Below are positions 1 to 7,965 of a stretch of DNA of 47,223 nt, piece by piece; the stretch's first letter is position 1; every line of letters starts with the position of its first letter. The translations under genes were made by a program, and so were the position numbers. The stretch comes from JANLQX01 sp043775075. Its GTDB lineage: Bacteria; Actinomycetota; Acidimicrobiia; Acidimicrobiales; JANYDT01. The stretch is taken from positions 1 to 47,223 of the forward strand of contig JAYVSS010000019.1 in assembly GCA_043775075.1 (NCBI GenBank), in the 5' to 3' direction. The notes under the pieces were generated by a model. The model did not search any database. It saw only the letters and a program-made list of their open reading frames with translations, and was not told the DNA's origin.

Positions 1-1266
1 GATCACCACCACACCAAGCGACTTGAACTCAACGTGCTCGCCAATCAGCGCATGGGTTCCGATGAGAAAATCGACAGTGCCATTCCTTAGCGCGCTGAAC
101 AATTCACGACGCTCAGCTGCCTTGGTCCGATTCGTCAGCAGCTTCACCGTGATCGGCCTTTCCCCTGTGAGCGACCCTTCCTCCCCGACCGTAAGCGCAA
201 CCTTTTCCAAAAGCTCGCGTATGCCAATGAAGTGCTGTTCGGCCAGCACTTCGGTGGGCGCCATCAGTGCCGCTTGATGACCGTCCTGAATACCCATCAG
301 TGCAGCAGTAACCGCGACGAGGGTCTTCCCCGAACCCACGTCGCCCTGCAGGAGGCGATGCATCGGAAGCCGCGAAGACAGGTCGTGGGCAATCTCGTCG
401 TTCGCTCGACGCTGGGCACCGGTAAGCGGAAAGGGGAGCGACTCGTGGAAAGCCTGTACAAACGGACCGTGTCCAACCGTGGTCGCTCGAGAGTGAACAA
501 TCCCGACGGAATCACGTTCCACTGCGCGCTTACGAATAACCAGCACAAGCTGCAAGCGGAGCAATTCGTCGAACGCCAGTCGTTTGCGCGCCGCATATGT
601 TGCGCCGATGGCCTCAGGCTCGTGAATCTGGTGCATCGCCCAATCCCGGCCAACGAGATCGAGCGAGTCTTGAAACGACTCGGGGAGCGGATCGGCAAAG
701 GTGCCAGCTCGACGCAACGCTTCGGCCACCCAACCGCTCAGTTCGCCGGTCGTCAAACCCGACTTCTCCGATTGCGGATAGAGCGGAACGATCTTTCCGG
801 TCTTGTCGCCGCTCACCAGATCCACTACCGGATTGGTCATCCGGCGTTGGCCGTTGAACACGTCCATCTTGCCGAACATCGCTACTTCGGTACCGGCCGG
901 GAGTTGCTTCGCTCGCCATGGCTGGTTGAAGAACGTGGCCTTCATGTACCCCGAACCGTCGAACACATCGACTTCGACAAACGTCCGTCCCTGCCGGCTC
1001 CGGCGCGCCTCGCTGCGCTTCACCGTGGCCAGGACCAGCGCTTCGTCGCCGGGCATCATTTCCCGAATCGGCTTTTGCGCCGTGCGATCGATGTAACGGC
1101 GAGGAAAGGTCGTCAGGAGATCAAGAACCGTGTCTATCCCCTGCTCTCGTAAGGCGGCGAGTTTCTTGGCCCCAACTCCCTCGAGGCGGTCCACGCCGAT
1201 CGACGCGAGCGCCCGCAGGCGTCGCCCCTTCGCTCCCACTGGCCCACCACTGGCTCCCTCACTCAC
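1..1266 (-). CDS. recG: ATP-dependent DNA helicase RecG, N-terminal part (partial)
   Basis: RecG remodels stalled replication forks and Holliday junctions in the cytoplasm. The gene enters from the left edge: 422 codons are present, about 60% of a usual ~700-aa RecG, and the C-terminal half lies outside. The visible part has the N-terminal wedge/OB region (residues ~20-200, including the FPRRYIDR stretch) followed by helicase motif I, GDVGSGKT, at about residue 308, then the APTEVLAEQH motif Ia and GTHALIG. The sequence runs out just before the expected DEQH box. The start is taken as GTG at 1266, the first start codon upstream of the conserved RLEGVGAKK region; the exact start is unproven. 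It lies downstream of fakA, an arrangement common in Gram-positive bacteria (rpmB-fakA-recG). Plus-strand open frames across this region are shadows. Confidence 0.95.
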   Translation of the reverse strand, partial: MSEGASGGPVGAKGRRLRALASIGVDRLEGVGAKKLAALREQGIDTVLDLLTTFPRRYIDRTAQKPIREMMPGDEALVLATVKRSEARRSRQGRTFVEVDVFDGSGYMKATFFNQPWRAKQLPAGTEVAMFGKMDVFNGQRRMTNPVVDLVSGDKTGKIVPLYPQSEKSGLTTGELSGWVAEALRRAGTFADPLPESFQDSLDLVGRDWAMHQIHEPEAIGATYAARKRLAFDELLRLQLVLVIRKRAVERDSVGIVHSRATTVGHGPFVQAFHESLPFPLTGAQRRANDEIAHDLSSRLPMHRLLQGDVGSGKTLVAVTAALMGIQDGHQAALMAPTEVLAEQHFIGIRELLEKVALTVGEEGSLTGERPITVKLLTNRTKAAERRELFSALRNGTVDFLIGTHALIGEHVEFKSLGVVVI

Positions 1267-1340
1267 CCCACCGAGCGTAGGGCCGTCGCCACCCGTCGCC
1301 GAAGTGGTGGCCGACCAGGGTGGCCGGGGGTCGGCTGGTG

Positions 1341-1919
1341 CTAGGCGAGGCAGAGGCCGGTGACGACGGTTTCGACGCGCAATACGGCTCCGATACCCAT
1401 GCCGAGGACGAGGCCGACGCAGAGAACGGTGAGCACCGGTCGTTTTCGGCGATGGGGCACGGTCACCGCCAGGACGAGGCCGACGACGGCGGGAATCAAC
1501 AGCCAACTCAGTCCACGGTGCACGATTTGTTGGCCGCCCAGGCCATCGCCACACAGTTCGCTCGCTCGACGGGCAATCGGTGGCCGGACGAGCGCGAACC
1601 CTGCGGAAATCAAGGCCGTAAGCGCGCCTACGACCGCTACTGCCGCCTGCACATACTGGCGTCGGACCGCAACAAGATCTTCGGGCCGACGACCCGGACC
1701 GCCCGTCCGCCGCTCCCCCACCCGGCGAACAGTCTCTTTCGGGACGCGCATGTCCAACGCTCCATAAAAATTGTCCACCCCGACGAGCGGTACAACCGGA
1801 CGCTCATCAACATTCGCCTGCTCCTTGCGACCGCGCACCCAATCTGCATCGACAGCACGCCGGTTCTCGTTGATCAGATCGGCGACGAATGGGTCGAACG
1901 GCCCACGCCCTTGGCCCAC
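1341..1919 (-). CDS. small predicted membrane protein between fakA and recG
   Basis: I do not recognise a named family. The frame encodes about 192 residues with a polar, Arg/Glu-rich N-terminal half and three hydrophobic stretches in the C-terminal half (starting near QAAVAVVGALTALI, then GLSWLLIPAVVGLVLAVTV and RPVLTVLCVGLVLGMGIGAV), so it probably sits in the cytoplasmic membrane with a cytoplasmic N-terminus. The frame is open further upstream, into fakA, but a GTG at 1919, 12 nt beyond the fakA stop, is the most economical start; no strong ribosome-binding site decides it. It is co-directional with fakA and recG and likely co-transcribed. The coordinates of the N-terminus are uncertain, and the gene could be shorter. 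Confidence 0.6.
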   Translation of the reverse strand: MGQGRGPFDPFVADLINENRRAVDADWVRGRKEQANVDERPVVPLVGVDNFYGALDMRVPKETVRRVGERRTGGPGRRPEDLVAVRRQYVQAAVAVVGALTALISAGFALVRPPIARRASELCGDGLGGQQIVHRGLSWLLIPAVVGLVLAVTVPHRRKRPVLTVLCVGLVLGMGIGAVLRVETVVTGLCLA

Positions 1920-1930
1920 CCCCGTTGGAA

Positions 1931-3673
1931 TTACTCCACGCCGAAGAGGTAGGGATAGAGCGGCTGTCCGCCCTGATGGACTTCGGAGACGATGCCCGGA
2001 CGGTTGTCGGCGAGCCATTCGGTGATGACCCGAGTGACTCCGGCCGACGAACCGTCACCCTCAATCACCGTCACAATTTCGTGCCCCTCGGCCACAATTA
2101 CGCTCAGCATTCCGGTGCATGCGTCGGCCAGCTCTCGCTGGACCACAACGATTCCGCCAGCCCGAGTGAGACCCAGGTAATCGCCCTCAAAGATCGGCCC
2201 GGCGTCGGACGTGGAGTCACGAACGGCGACGGTAACTTCGCCGCTCACCACGCTTGCCGCGGCCGCTCGCATCGACGCAGTGTTTTCCTCAACGGTGCCT
2301 TGCGGGTCGTACTGCATGGCCGCCGCCAGGCCCTCAGTGATGCCCCGCGTGCCAATTACGCGGACAGCCTTCTTCGTAAGTGCACTTATCTGCTCGGCCA
2401 CCGGGATGATGTTCTTATTGTTCGGCAGGATAACTACTGACGGGGCCGGGCATCCTTCGACCGCCTCAAGAAGCTGCGCCGTGGAAGGGTTCATTGACTG
2501 CCCACCGGTGACCACCCGCTGCACGCCGAGGGATAGAAACAGGCGGCGAACACCGTCCCCACTGGCGACCACAACGACCGCGGTTTCGCACGGATCATTC
2601 ACGTGCGGAGGCTCATCGACGATCGACGCCCCGGTCGCCTCACGCACCCACCTTTCCTCCTCCACTTCCTCCTGCAAATCGGTGACCCGAATCTTGCGGG
2701 GCCGACCGATATCGAGGGCGACCTCGATGGCTGCGCCGACATCGTCGGTGTGGATATGGCAGTTCCACAGACCCTCGCCGCCGACAACAACAATCGAGTC
2801 GCCAATCGCTGCCCACGCGTTCTTGAAACCGCCAATTGACTCGTCTGGAGCCGCGAGGAAATACATCACTTCATACCGGAGTTCCGCAACGCCTTTGGTC
2901 CCATCGCCGTGTCGGCCCGACGCATCGTCGGCCAGCGGGTCCGGCGGCAAATCGGTGCCGGGGGCCTCGACCGTGGGAATGGGACGCCCATCGAGATGAT
3001 GGAGCAATGCATCGAGAAGGACGAGGTACCCCGTGCCACCGGAGTCGACGACGCCTGCGGCCTTGAGAACGGGGAGCAAGTCCGGAGTTTGCGCCAGGGC
3101 CGCCGCCGCTCCCCGACGGGCCGCCTCGGCCACTTCGAGCAGGGTGGCGTGGGGGCCAGCGACCTCGGCCGCCGCCTCGGCGGCGACGCGGGCCACGGTG
3201 AGGATGGTTCCCTCGATCGGCTTCATGACCGCCCCGTAGGCACCGGCCGATGCCGCAGTGAGGGCGGCCGACAGAACCGAGCCGTCGACGCCATCATGGC
3301 CGCGGCACTCAGTCGTCAGCCCCCGCAGAATCTGGCAGAGGATCACCCCGGAATTCCCTCGAGCCCCCATGAGCGAGCCGTGGGCGATGGCCTGACACAC
3401 GCTCACCATCGATGGGCCCCCGCTCAGCGTGTCGATCGCCGCCAACTCGGCGACGACGGCCTCGGTCGTCAACGCCATGTTCGTCCCGGTATCGCCATCG
3501 GGAACGGGATACACGTTCAGTCGGTTCATCGCCGCCTGGTTCGTTCGGAGCCCATCGCGAAACGCCGCGATCCAGCCGATTAGGTCTAGGGGTCCGAGAC
3601 GGCCTGATGTTCCCGGCTGGTCGCGGGTCGCCGGAGCGATCGTCGACGGCCCAGGAGTTTCGGTTGCAGACAT
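1931..3673 (-). CDS. fakA: DAK2/DegV-type fatty acid kinase FakA-like protein (YloV)
   Basis: FakA-type proteins phosphorylate fatty acids presented by a FakB (DegV) carrier. The N-terminal DhaL-like ATP-binding domain is clear: NVYPVPDGDTGTNM at residues 53-66 carries the Mg-ATP-binding Asp residues, and GARGNSGVI follows at 103-111. A middle domain with HIHTDD and a DegV-like C-terminal region with GGQSMNPST complete the three-part layout. At about 580 aa the length is usual for the family. The open frame extends 18 codons further upstream, but the ATG at 3673 starts just before a low-complexity lead-in and fits the family better. It is divergent from rpmB and upstream of recG, the conserved Gram-positive context. 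No FakB gene lies in this window, so the substrate is inferred from the family only. Confidence 0.9.
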   Translation of the reverse strand: MSATETPGPSTIAPATRDQPGTSGRLGPLDLIGWIAAFRDGLRTNQAAMNRLNVYPVPDGDTGTNMALTTEAVVAELAAIDTLSGGPSMVSVCQAIAHGSLMGARGNSGVILCQILRGLTTECRGHDGVDGSVLSAALTAASAGAYGAVMKPIEGTILTVARVAAEAAAEVAGPHATLLEVAEAARRGAAAALAQTPDLLPVLKAAGVVDSGGTGYLVLLDALLHHLDGRPIPTVEAPGTDLPPDPLADDASGRHGDGTKGVAELRYEVMYFLAAPDESIGGFKNAWAAIGDSIVVVGGEGLWNCHIHTDDVGAAIEVALDIGRPRKIRVTDLQEEVEEERWVREATGASIVDEPPHVNDPCETAVVVVASGDGVRRLFLSLGVQRVVTGGQSMNPSTAQLLEAVEGCPAPSVVILPNNKNIIPVAEQISALTKKAVRVIGTRGITEGLAAAMQYDPQGTVEENTASMRAAAASVVSGEVTVAVRDSTSDAGPIFEGDYLGLTRAGGIVVVQRELADACTGMLSVIVAEGHEIVTVIEGDGSSAGVTRVITEWLADNRPGIVSEVHQGGQPLYPYLFGVE

Positions 3674-3812
3674 GGGTGAAGAATTGTACCGGCGGGGGCC
3701 ACCGACAACACGGAGTGGACCCGGCACCCCCCGGAACCGTGCCGCGACGCCGGGCTGGTAAGGTATTCCGCTCGCTTAAAGACGTGTTCGTCCAAGTGCG
3801 TAGAAGTTCGGC

Positions 3813-3832
3813 GCTTCGCTGTTTGGCGAAGC
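3813..3832 (+). promoter_or_regulatory. hairpin in the rpmB 5' leader
   Basis: A perfect 7-bp inverted repeat (GCTTCGC, 6-nt loop, GCGAAGC) lies about 42 nt before the rpmB start. The octamer GAATCGTC occurs twice just ahead of the start codon. A ribosomal-protein leader structure is possible, but nothing here identifies a known class, and the stem is short. Confidence 0.35.
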
Positions 3833-3874
3833 CTCTGTGTTCGCCCGTTTTCGAAGGAATCGTCAGGAATCGTC

Positions 3875-4084
3875 ATGGCCTCGGTATGTGAGATCTGCAA
3901 CAAAAAGCCGTCGTTCGGTATGAGCGTCAGCCATTCGCACGTCCGGACGAAGCGCCGCTGGAACCCGAATATCCAACGTGTTCGCGTCGTCGTTGGCGGC
4001 GGCGTCAAGCGAGTAGACGTCTGCACCGGCTGCCTACGCGCCGGCAAGATCGTCAAAGCCGCCCACACCCCTGCCGCGAAATAG
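3875..4084 (+). CDS. rpmB: 50S ribosomal protein L28
   Basis: L28 is a small protein of the large ribosomal subunit. The 69-aa product has the family hallmarks: an N-terminal CEIC pair (Cys5, Cys8), the basic HVRTKRRWNPNIQ segment, and a CTGC pair (Cys50, Cys53). It is therefore the zinc-binding C+ form rather than the Cys-free paralogue that many actinobacteria induce under zinc limitation. The ATG at 3875 is preceded by a modest CAGGA ribosome-binding site. It is transcribed away from fakA and followed by two hairpins that could end transcription. No L33 or L31 neighbour is present, so this looks like the housekeeping copy and not part of a zinc-responsive cluster. Confidence 0.95.
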   Translation: MASVCEICNKKPSFGMSVSHSHVRTKRRWNPNIQRVRVVVGGGVKRVDVCTGCLRAGKIVKAAHTPAAK

Positions 4085-4090
4085 CCCCAC

Positions 4091-4111
4091 GGTCAGCGTT
4101 CCACGCTGACC
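4091..4111 (+). terminator. hairpin just after rpmB
   Basis: A perfect 8-bp stem (GGTCAGCG / CGCTGACC) with a 5-nt loop begins 7 nt after the rpmB stop. There is no T-run, so factor-independent termination is uncertain; actinobacterial terminators often lack one. Confidence 0.5.
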
Positions 4112-4160
4112 CAGTCGCACTGTTACCCGCCTGGCAGGTGGGTCGCCGTAGCCAAGCCAC

Positions 4161-4189
4161 GAGACGCTCCCACCTCCCAGGGGCGTCTC
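4161..4189 (+). terminator. second hairpin downstream of rpmB
   Basis: The arms GAGACGCTCCC and GGGGCGTCTC pair over about ten positions with a short loop, followed by a few Ts. It may be a back-up terminator for rpmB or a structural repeat. Confidence 0.45.
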
Positions 4190-4223
4190 GTTTCGCGTCG
4201 GGGTTGGTTCGTTCGCGTCGGAT

Positions 4224-4273
4224 GGTTTGGGCCCACTCCGATCCGGGAGGTTTGGGCCCGCTCCGATCCGGGT
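4224..4273 (+). repeat. tandem duplication of a 25-bp unit
   Basis: Two adjacent 25-bp units, 4224-4248 and 4249-4273, differ at only two positions. Each contains GGTTTGGGCCC followed by CTCCGATCCGGG. A looser TTCGCGTCGG repetition lies just upstream. The function is unknown. Confidence 0.8.
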
Positions 4274-4480
4274 AGTCCCAACCGGGTCGGGAAGCTGCGT
4301 GGGCCATTTATCCTGCCAGCAACCAGCTGGTGCGATGAGGTATCTGTTCTACAGATGGAAAATGAGATTTACTTCACTAGAATTGATATTGGCCGACGCT
4401 TCCGTCAGACTCGTCCATCCGGATCCCTCCGGTAAACTGCTCGCCTCACCCAACCGTGCTTTTTGAGGAGGCGCATTTTC

Positions 4481-4708
4481 ATGCAGGGCGTTGTGAAGTC
4501 CTTTGATCCCGTTAGTCGCCAGGGTGTCATCCTGCGCGATAATCCGGAACGGACGGAATACGACCTCGCCGAAGATGCGCTCCACGGGTCCATCTTTCGC
4601 ATGCTTCGTCAAGGTCAGCGCGTCGTCTTCGGCGTCAATGACCAAGGCTTAGCGGCCAAAGTCGGCCTCGGCTCAGAACTCGATATGGGTACACCCGGCT
4701 TCGACTGA
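4481..4708 (+). CDS. small cold-shock-domain-like protein
   Basis: The product has 75 residues and the overall pattern of a cold-shock OB fold: a GVVKSFDP start, a central acidic turn and a GQRVVFGV strand near the end. The aromatic RNA-binding motifs of true Csp proteins are not evident. The place of GFGFI reads RQGVIL, and the place of VFVHF reads YDLAEDAL, so single-stranded nucleic acid binding cannot be assumed. The ATG at 4481 has a strong ribosome-binding site (GAGGAGG, about 9 nt upstream), which makes it better than the earlier ATG at 4463. It is monocistronic, between rpmB and pckG. It could equally be called a hypothetical OB-fold protein. Confidence 0.7.
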   Translation: MQGVVKSFDPVSRQGVILRDNPERTEYDLAEDALHGSIFRMLRQGQRVVFGVNDQGLAAKVGLGSELDMGTPGFD

Positions 4709-4840
4709 TCTCACGAACAGCGCTTTCTCTTCGCGAGGGGGCGTCAACGTGATCGGCGTCGGTTGAGACAAAGCGAGCGCACTTCGTTTTCGAGGCACGG
4801 CACTTTCGGCCGTCCCTCGATGAATCCCCAGGAGCGCCTC

Positions 4841-6652
4841 ATGACCACGATTACTGCTGCCCCCACGACGAACGCCACCCTGCTGGCATGGGTAGCAAGC
4901 GTGGCGGCGCTGAGCAAGCCAGACCGCATCGAATGGTGCGACGGTTCAGCCGAGGAATACGACCGGCTCTGTCAACTCCTCGTGGACAACGGGACGTTCA
5001 CCAAACTCGACGAAGCGAAACGCCCCAACAGCTACCTGGCCACCAGCGACCCGGGCGACGTCGCCCGCGTGGAGGACCGCACTTTCATCTGTTCGGTCAA
5101 CGAGTCCGACGCCGGGGCGACGAACAACTGGCGTGATCCCATCGCCATGAAGGCCACGCTGACCAGCTTGTTTGATGGCTGCATGGCGGGACGCACGATG
5201 TACGTTGTGCCGTTCTCGATGGGCCCCGTCGGCTCACCAATCGCCCACATTGGTGTTGAGCTGACCGACTCACCGTACGTCGTCGTGTCAATGCGCATAA
5301 TGACCCGGATGGGTCGGCGCGTGCTGGAAACCCTCGCCGACGGACCGTTTGTCCCCTGTCTGCACTCCGTCGGGATGCCCCTCGTCGCCGGTCAGGCCGA
5401 CGTGAAGTGGCCGTGCAACGCCGACAACAAATACATTTGCCACTTCCCCGAGACTCGGGAGATCTGGTCGTTCGGCTCAGGGTACGGCGGCAACGCGTTA
5501 CTGGGAAAGAAGTGTTTCGCCCTGCGGATTGCGTCCGTCATGGCTCGAGACGACAACTGGATGGCCGAGCACATGCTCATCCTCGGCATCACCTCGCCCG
5601 CGGGCAACAAGCATTACGTGGCCGCCGGATTTCCTTCGGCCTGCGGGAAGACCAACCTGGCCATGCTTGTCCCGACCATTCCCGGCTGGAAGGTCGAGAC
5701 CGTCGGCGACGACATCTGCTGGATGAAGTTCGGCGCTGACGGCCGGCTCTATGCCATCAATCCTGAGGCCGGTTTCTTCGGCGTGGCCCCCGGAACAGGC
5801 GAGGAGACCAACCCCAACGCGATGGCCTCGCTGACCGGGAACGCCATCTATACCAACGTCGCGCTCACCGAGGGCGGCGACGTGTGGTGGGAAGGCATGA
5901 CCGCCATCACCCCGGCCCGGCTCACGGATTGGAAGGGCAAGTCATGGACCCCGGAGTCCGGCACGCCAGCCGCCCATCCGAACGCCCGCTTCACCGTGTC
6001 GGCGGCGCAGTGCCCGTCGATCTCCCCGGAATGGGAGGACCCCGCCGGCGTGCCGATCTCGGCCATTTTGTTCGGCGGACGGCGCGCTTCCACCGTGCCG
6101 TTGGTGACTGAATCGCTCTCGTGGGAGCACGGGGTGTTCATGGGCGCCACCATTGCCTCCGAGACCACGGCCGCGGCCTCTGGTGTCGTCGGCAACCTCC
6201 GTTTTGATCCGTTCGCCATGCTGCCGTTCTGCGGGTACAACATGGCCGACTATGTGGGTCATTGGCTGTCAATTGGTGAGTCCACCGATAGGTCGAAATT
6301 GCCTCGAATCTACGGTGTGAACTGGTTCCGCAAGGACGCCAACGGCAAGTTCGTGTGGCCGGGATATGGCGAAAACAGTCGGGTCCTGAAGTGGATCATC
6401 GAGCGTCTGGAGGGTACCGCCTCGGCCGTGGCCACACCGGTGGGAAACCTGCCGTTGGCGGGGTCGTTAGACGTGAACGGGCTATCACTTTCCACCGAGC
6501 AGCTCGAGGCGGCGTTGCGGGTCGACGCCATGGAGTGGCTCAACGAGCTTCCGAAGGTGGAGGAGCATTTCGCCAAGTTGGGCGACCATCTCCCCGAGGA
6601 AATGTTCGCCCAGCTCGCCGCTCTCCGCCAGCGCCTCACTGCGGCGGTGTAG
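4841..6652 (+). CDS. pckG: phosphoenolpyruvate carboxykinase (GTP)
   Basis: The enzyme converts oxaloacetate and GTP to phosphoenolpyruvate, CO2 and GDP, at the entry to gluconeogenesis. The 603-aa product matches the usual 600-620 aa of the GTP family. The kinase P-loop is FPSACGKTNLAML at about residues 265-277, with the active-site Cys of the GTP-dependent type in SACGKT. It is followed by GDDICWMKFG and the NPEAGFFGVAPGT metal/nucleotide segment; RRASTVPLVTES lies further on. ATG 4841 was chosen because GGAG sits 6-10 nt upstream; another in-frame ATG at 4820 has no comparable site. It is transcribed alone. The class I fumarase 10 kb away is functionally related through the TCA cycle but is not linked in an operon. 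Confidence 0.97.
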   Translation: MTTITAAPTTNATLLAWVASVAALSKPDRIEWCDGSAEEYDRLCQLLVDNGTFTKLDEAKRPNSYLATSDPGDVARVEDRTFICSVNESDAGATNNWRDPIAMKATLTSLFDGCMAGRTMYVVPFSMGPVGSPIAHIGVELTDSPYVVVSMRIMTRMGRRVLETLADGPFVPCLHSVGMPLVAGQADVKWPCNADNKYICHFPETREIWSFGSGYGGNALLGKKCFALRIASVMARDDNWMAEHMLILGITSPAGNKHYVAAGFPSACGKTNLAMLVPTIPGWKVETVGDDICWMKFGADGRLYAINPEAGFFGVAPGTGEETNPNAMASLTGNAIYTNVALTEGGDVWWEGMTAITPARLTDWKGKSWTPESGTPAAHPNARFTVSAAQCPSISPEWEDPAGVPISAILFGGRRASTVPLVTESLSWEHGVFMGATIASETTAAASGVVGNLRFDPFAMLPFCGYNMADYVGHWLSIGESTDRSKLPRIYGVNWFRKDANGKFVWPGYGENSRVLKWIIERLEGTASAVATPVGNLPLAGSLDVNGLSLSTEQLEAALRVDAMEWLNELPKVEEHFAKLGDHLPEEMFAQLAALRQRLTAAV

Positions 6653-6705
6653 TCGGTTCGGCGATGCCGTTGCCGGGGCGCACAAGCGTTCCGATTCCGG
6701 GTCCC

Positions 6706-6806
6706 GCGCCCATGTCGCTGCTAAATCGCGTCCAAATCGACAGTTTTTGCGCTTCTGAAGCACAAAAACGGGCGACTTGGACGCGCAATTTCACCGAATT
6801 GGACGC
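6706..6806. repeat. left flanking palindromic repeat, overlapping the end of the nuclease gene
   Basis: The 8-mer GCGTCCAA occurs as degenerate GCGCCCAT at 6706 (+), then at 6728 (+), 6777 (-) and 6799 (-). Spacings are 22, 49 and 22 bp, identical to the right-hand copy at 7772-7872. The inner arms 6728-6749 and 6763-6784 pair over 22 bp with three mismatches around a 13-nt loop, giving a strong hairpin. The last arm encodes the C-terminal residues VPRPIR of the nuclease and runs into its stop region. Confidence 0.85.
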
Positions 6807-7627
6807 GGAACGATGAGCTTGTTTCCGGTCTGACGTGCTCGGGGCCGGGGGACCAATAGGCCCGGTGGGCGTCCCACGGCGCGTTGGTACGCCCCCTCGA
6901 CTGCGCGGCGGGTTTTGGTCGGCGAAAACTCGACCTGATTCGGAGTGACCGTCACCCAGTGATACCCGAGGGCGTCGTAAGTGGACTGACGCTCGTGGTC
7001 CTCGTCAAACGCGTCGGCGTGAAATTCCCGACTGTCGAGTTCCATCAGGAGTCCCAACTCCGGTCTCATAACGAGGGGACGTCGACGTCGGAGAAACGGG
7101 AAAACAAAGTCGGCCCGGCGGACGATTCGGCCGGTGGTCCCGATAATCGGGACCTGCCTCCAGACGGGCCAGCCGAGCAAACGAATCCACTGCGCGGTTC
7201 GCGTCTCCCCGAAGCTTTCCGTGGGAGGAACACTTCCTCGGAGGGCAATGATCGAACGGAGCATCTTGTCGCCGGGCAGGCATCCGCCTTGAAAACGGAG
7301 GTCATCCCAGGATAGAAGCCGAAGTCTGAGGAGATGCTCGAGAGCGAGTTCGACCCGGTCGTGCGGCGCGACGCGATCATGCTTTTGCGCCCGCTCAAGC
7401 ACCCGGAGATCGTTACCGAGGTGACGGAGAACCACCAACGCGCCGGCCACGGCAACACCATTCACGTCCGACGGAGGGGACCAGCGACGGGTTCGCACCA
7501 GTCCCGGTTCCACCGGGCCACTTCGCGACGTGGCCCAACGCATCGGCCAGATCAACCCGCGGAATCCGTCAAGGCCGAGCAATGCTGCGGCGTACGGGCC
7601 AGTCAAGGCAGGTTCGTGGCGGCGCAT
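6791..7627 (-). CDS. DUF559/Vsr-like PD-(D/E)XK nuclease-fold protein
   Basis: The ~278-aa product belongs with the DUF559 (AbiEi-associated, Vsr-like) proteins that are abundant in actinobacteria. The C-terminal half shows the endonuclease-like pattern: RRADFVFPF, then LLMELDSREFHAD with the acidic residues, then DEDHERQSTYDALGYHWVTVTPNQV-like helix and strand. The N-terminal half (GPYAAALLGLDGF, then VRTRRW) resembles the middle part of longer family members, but the usual N-terminal winged helix is absent and the upstream frame closes after 23 codons. ATG 7627 has AAGGG 9 nt upstream and is preferred over ATG 7636. The gene lies exactly between two matching palindromic repeats, which suggests a selfish or defence-related unit. 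Neither the biochemical activity nor the substrate can be read from the sequence. Confidence 0.75.
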   Translation of the reverse strand: MRRHEPALTGPYAAALLGLDGFRGLIWPMRWATSRSGPVEPGLVRTRRWSPPSDVNGVAVAGALVVLRHLGNDLRVLERAQKHDRVAPHDRVELALEHLLRLRLLSWDDLRFQGGCLPGDKMLRSIIALRGSVPPTESFGETRTAQWIRLLGWPVWRQVPIIGTTGRIVRRADFVFPFLRRRRPLVMRPELGLLMELDSREFHADAFDEDHERQSTYDALGYHWVTVTPNQVEFSPTKTRRAVEGAYQRAVGRPPGLLVPRPRARQTGNKLIVPRPIR

Positions 7628-7965
7628 GGCGACCATCCCTTGTTCGGTGGAAAAACGTGGTTCCGGGGAAGGGATTTCACCGAAGATCGTTTCATCGATA
7701 GGTACTCATCGACGAACAAACGACGCAGCGACCGCTCCGGAGCGCCGCCGGCAAGCTCGCAAGAATAAATCGCGTCCAAGTCGCCGGATTCCCGCGTCCA
7801 ATTCGCCGGATTTGCCGTCGATTTGTCGTGCTCTTCGCCTATTTGGACGCGCAACTGCCCGGACTTGGACGCGATTGCGTCCCGAGATCGGTCCCAATCC
7901 TCGCCCTCAAGCGATGTTCACATGGCCCATCTGACCCGAGGGTCCCGCCAAGTAACCTGGGTGTT
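7628..7965. other. 338-bp gene-free stretch upstream of the nuclease and rluA-like genes
   Basis: This divergent intergenic region holds the right flanking repeat (7772-7872) and presumably the promoters of both neighbours. I see no further gene. The frame of the pseudouridine synthase is open back to 7828, but its upstream codons are repeat-derived and are not counted as coding. Confidence 0.55.
7772..7872. repeat. right flanking palindromic repeat
   Basis: GCGTCCAA occurs at 7772 (+), 7794 (+), 7843 (-) and 7865 (-), spaced 22, 49 and 22 bp as in the left copy at 6706-6806. The two plus units share GCGTCCAA, one variable base, then TCGCCGGATT in tandem. Aligned without gaps to the left copy, the four arms agree at most positions (7-9 of every 10 near the cores), while the central loop is unrelated in sequence but equal in length. 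Confidence 0.85.

Larger units (their letters stand above)
4085..4480. other. 396-bp gene-free stretch between rpmB and the cold-shock-like gene
   Basis: I see no credible coding sequence here. It holds three inverted repeats in its first 110 bp (4091-4111, 4125-4143 and 4161-4189), a 25-bp tandem duplication at 4224-4273, and an AT-richer segment at about 4335-4400 that could carry the promoter of the downstream gene. Confidence 0.6.

Noticed and set aside
232..1152. Long plus-strand open frame opposite recG
   Set aside because: It is antisense to clearly conserved RecG sequence, Arg/His-rich and without domain features; a high-GC shadow.
4091..4189. CRISPR-like array from the hairpins after rpmB
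   Set aside because: The hairpins differ in sequence and are not regularly spaced with unique spacers.
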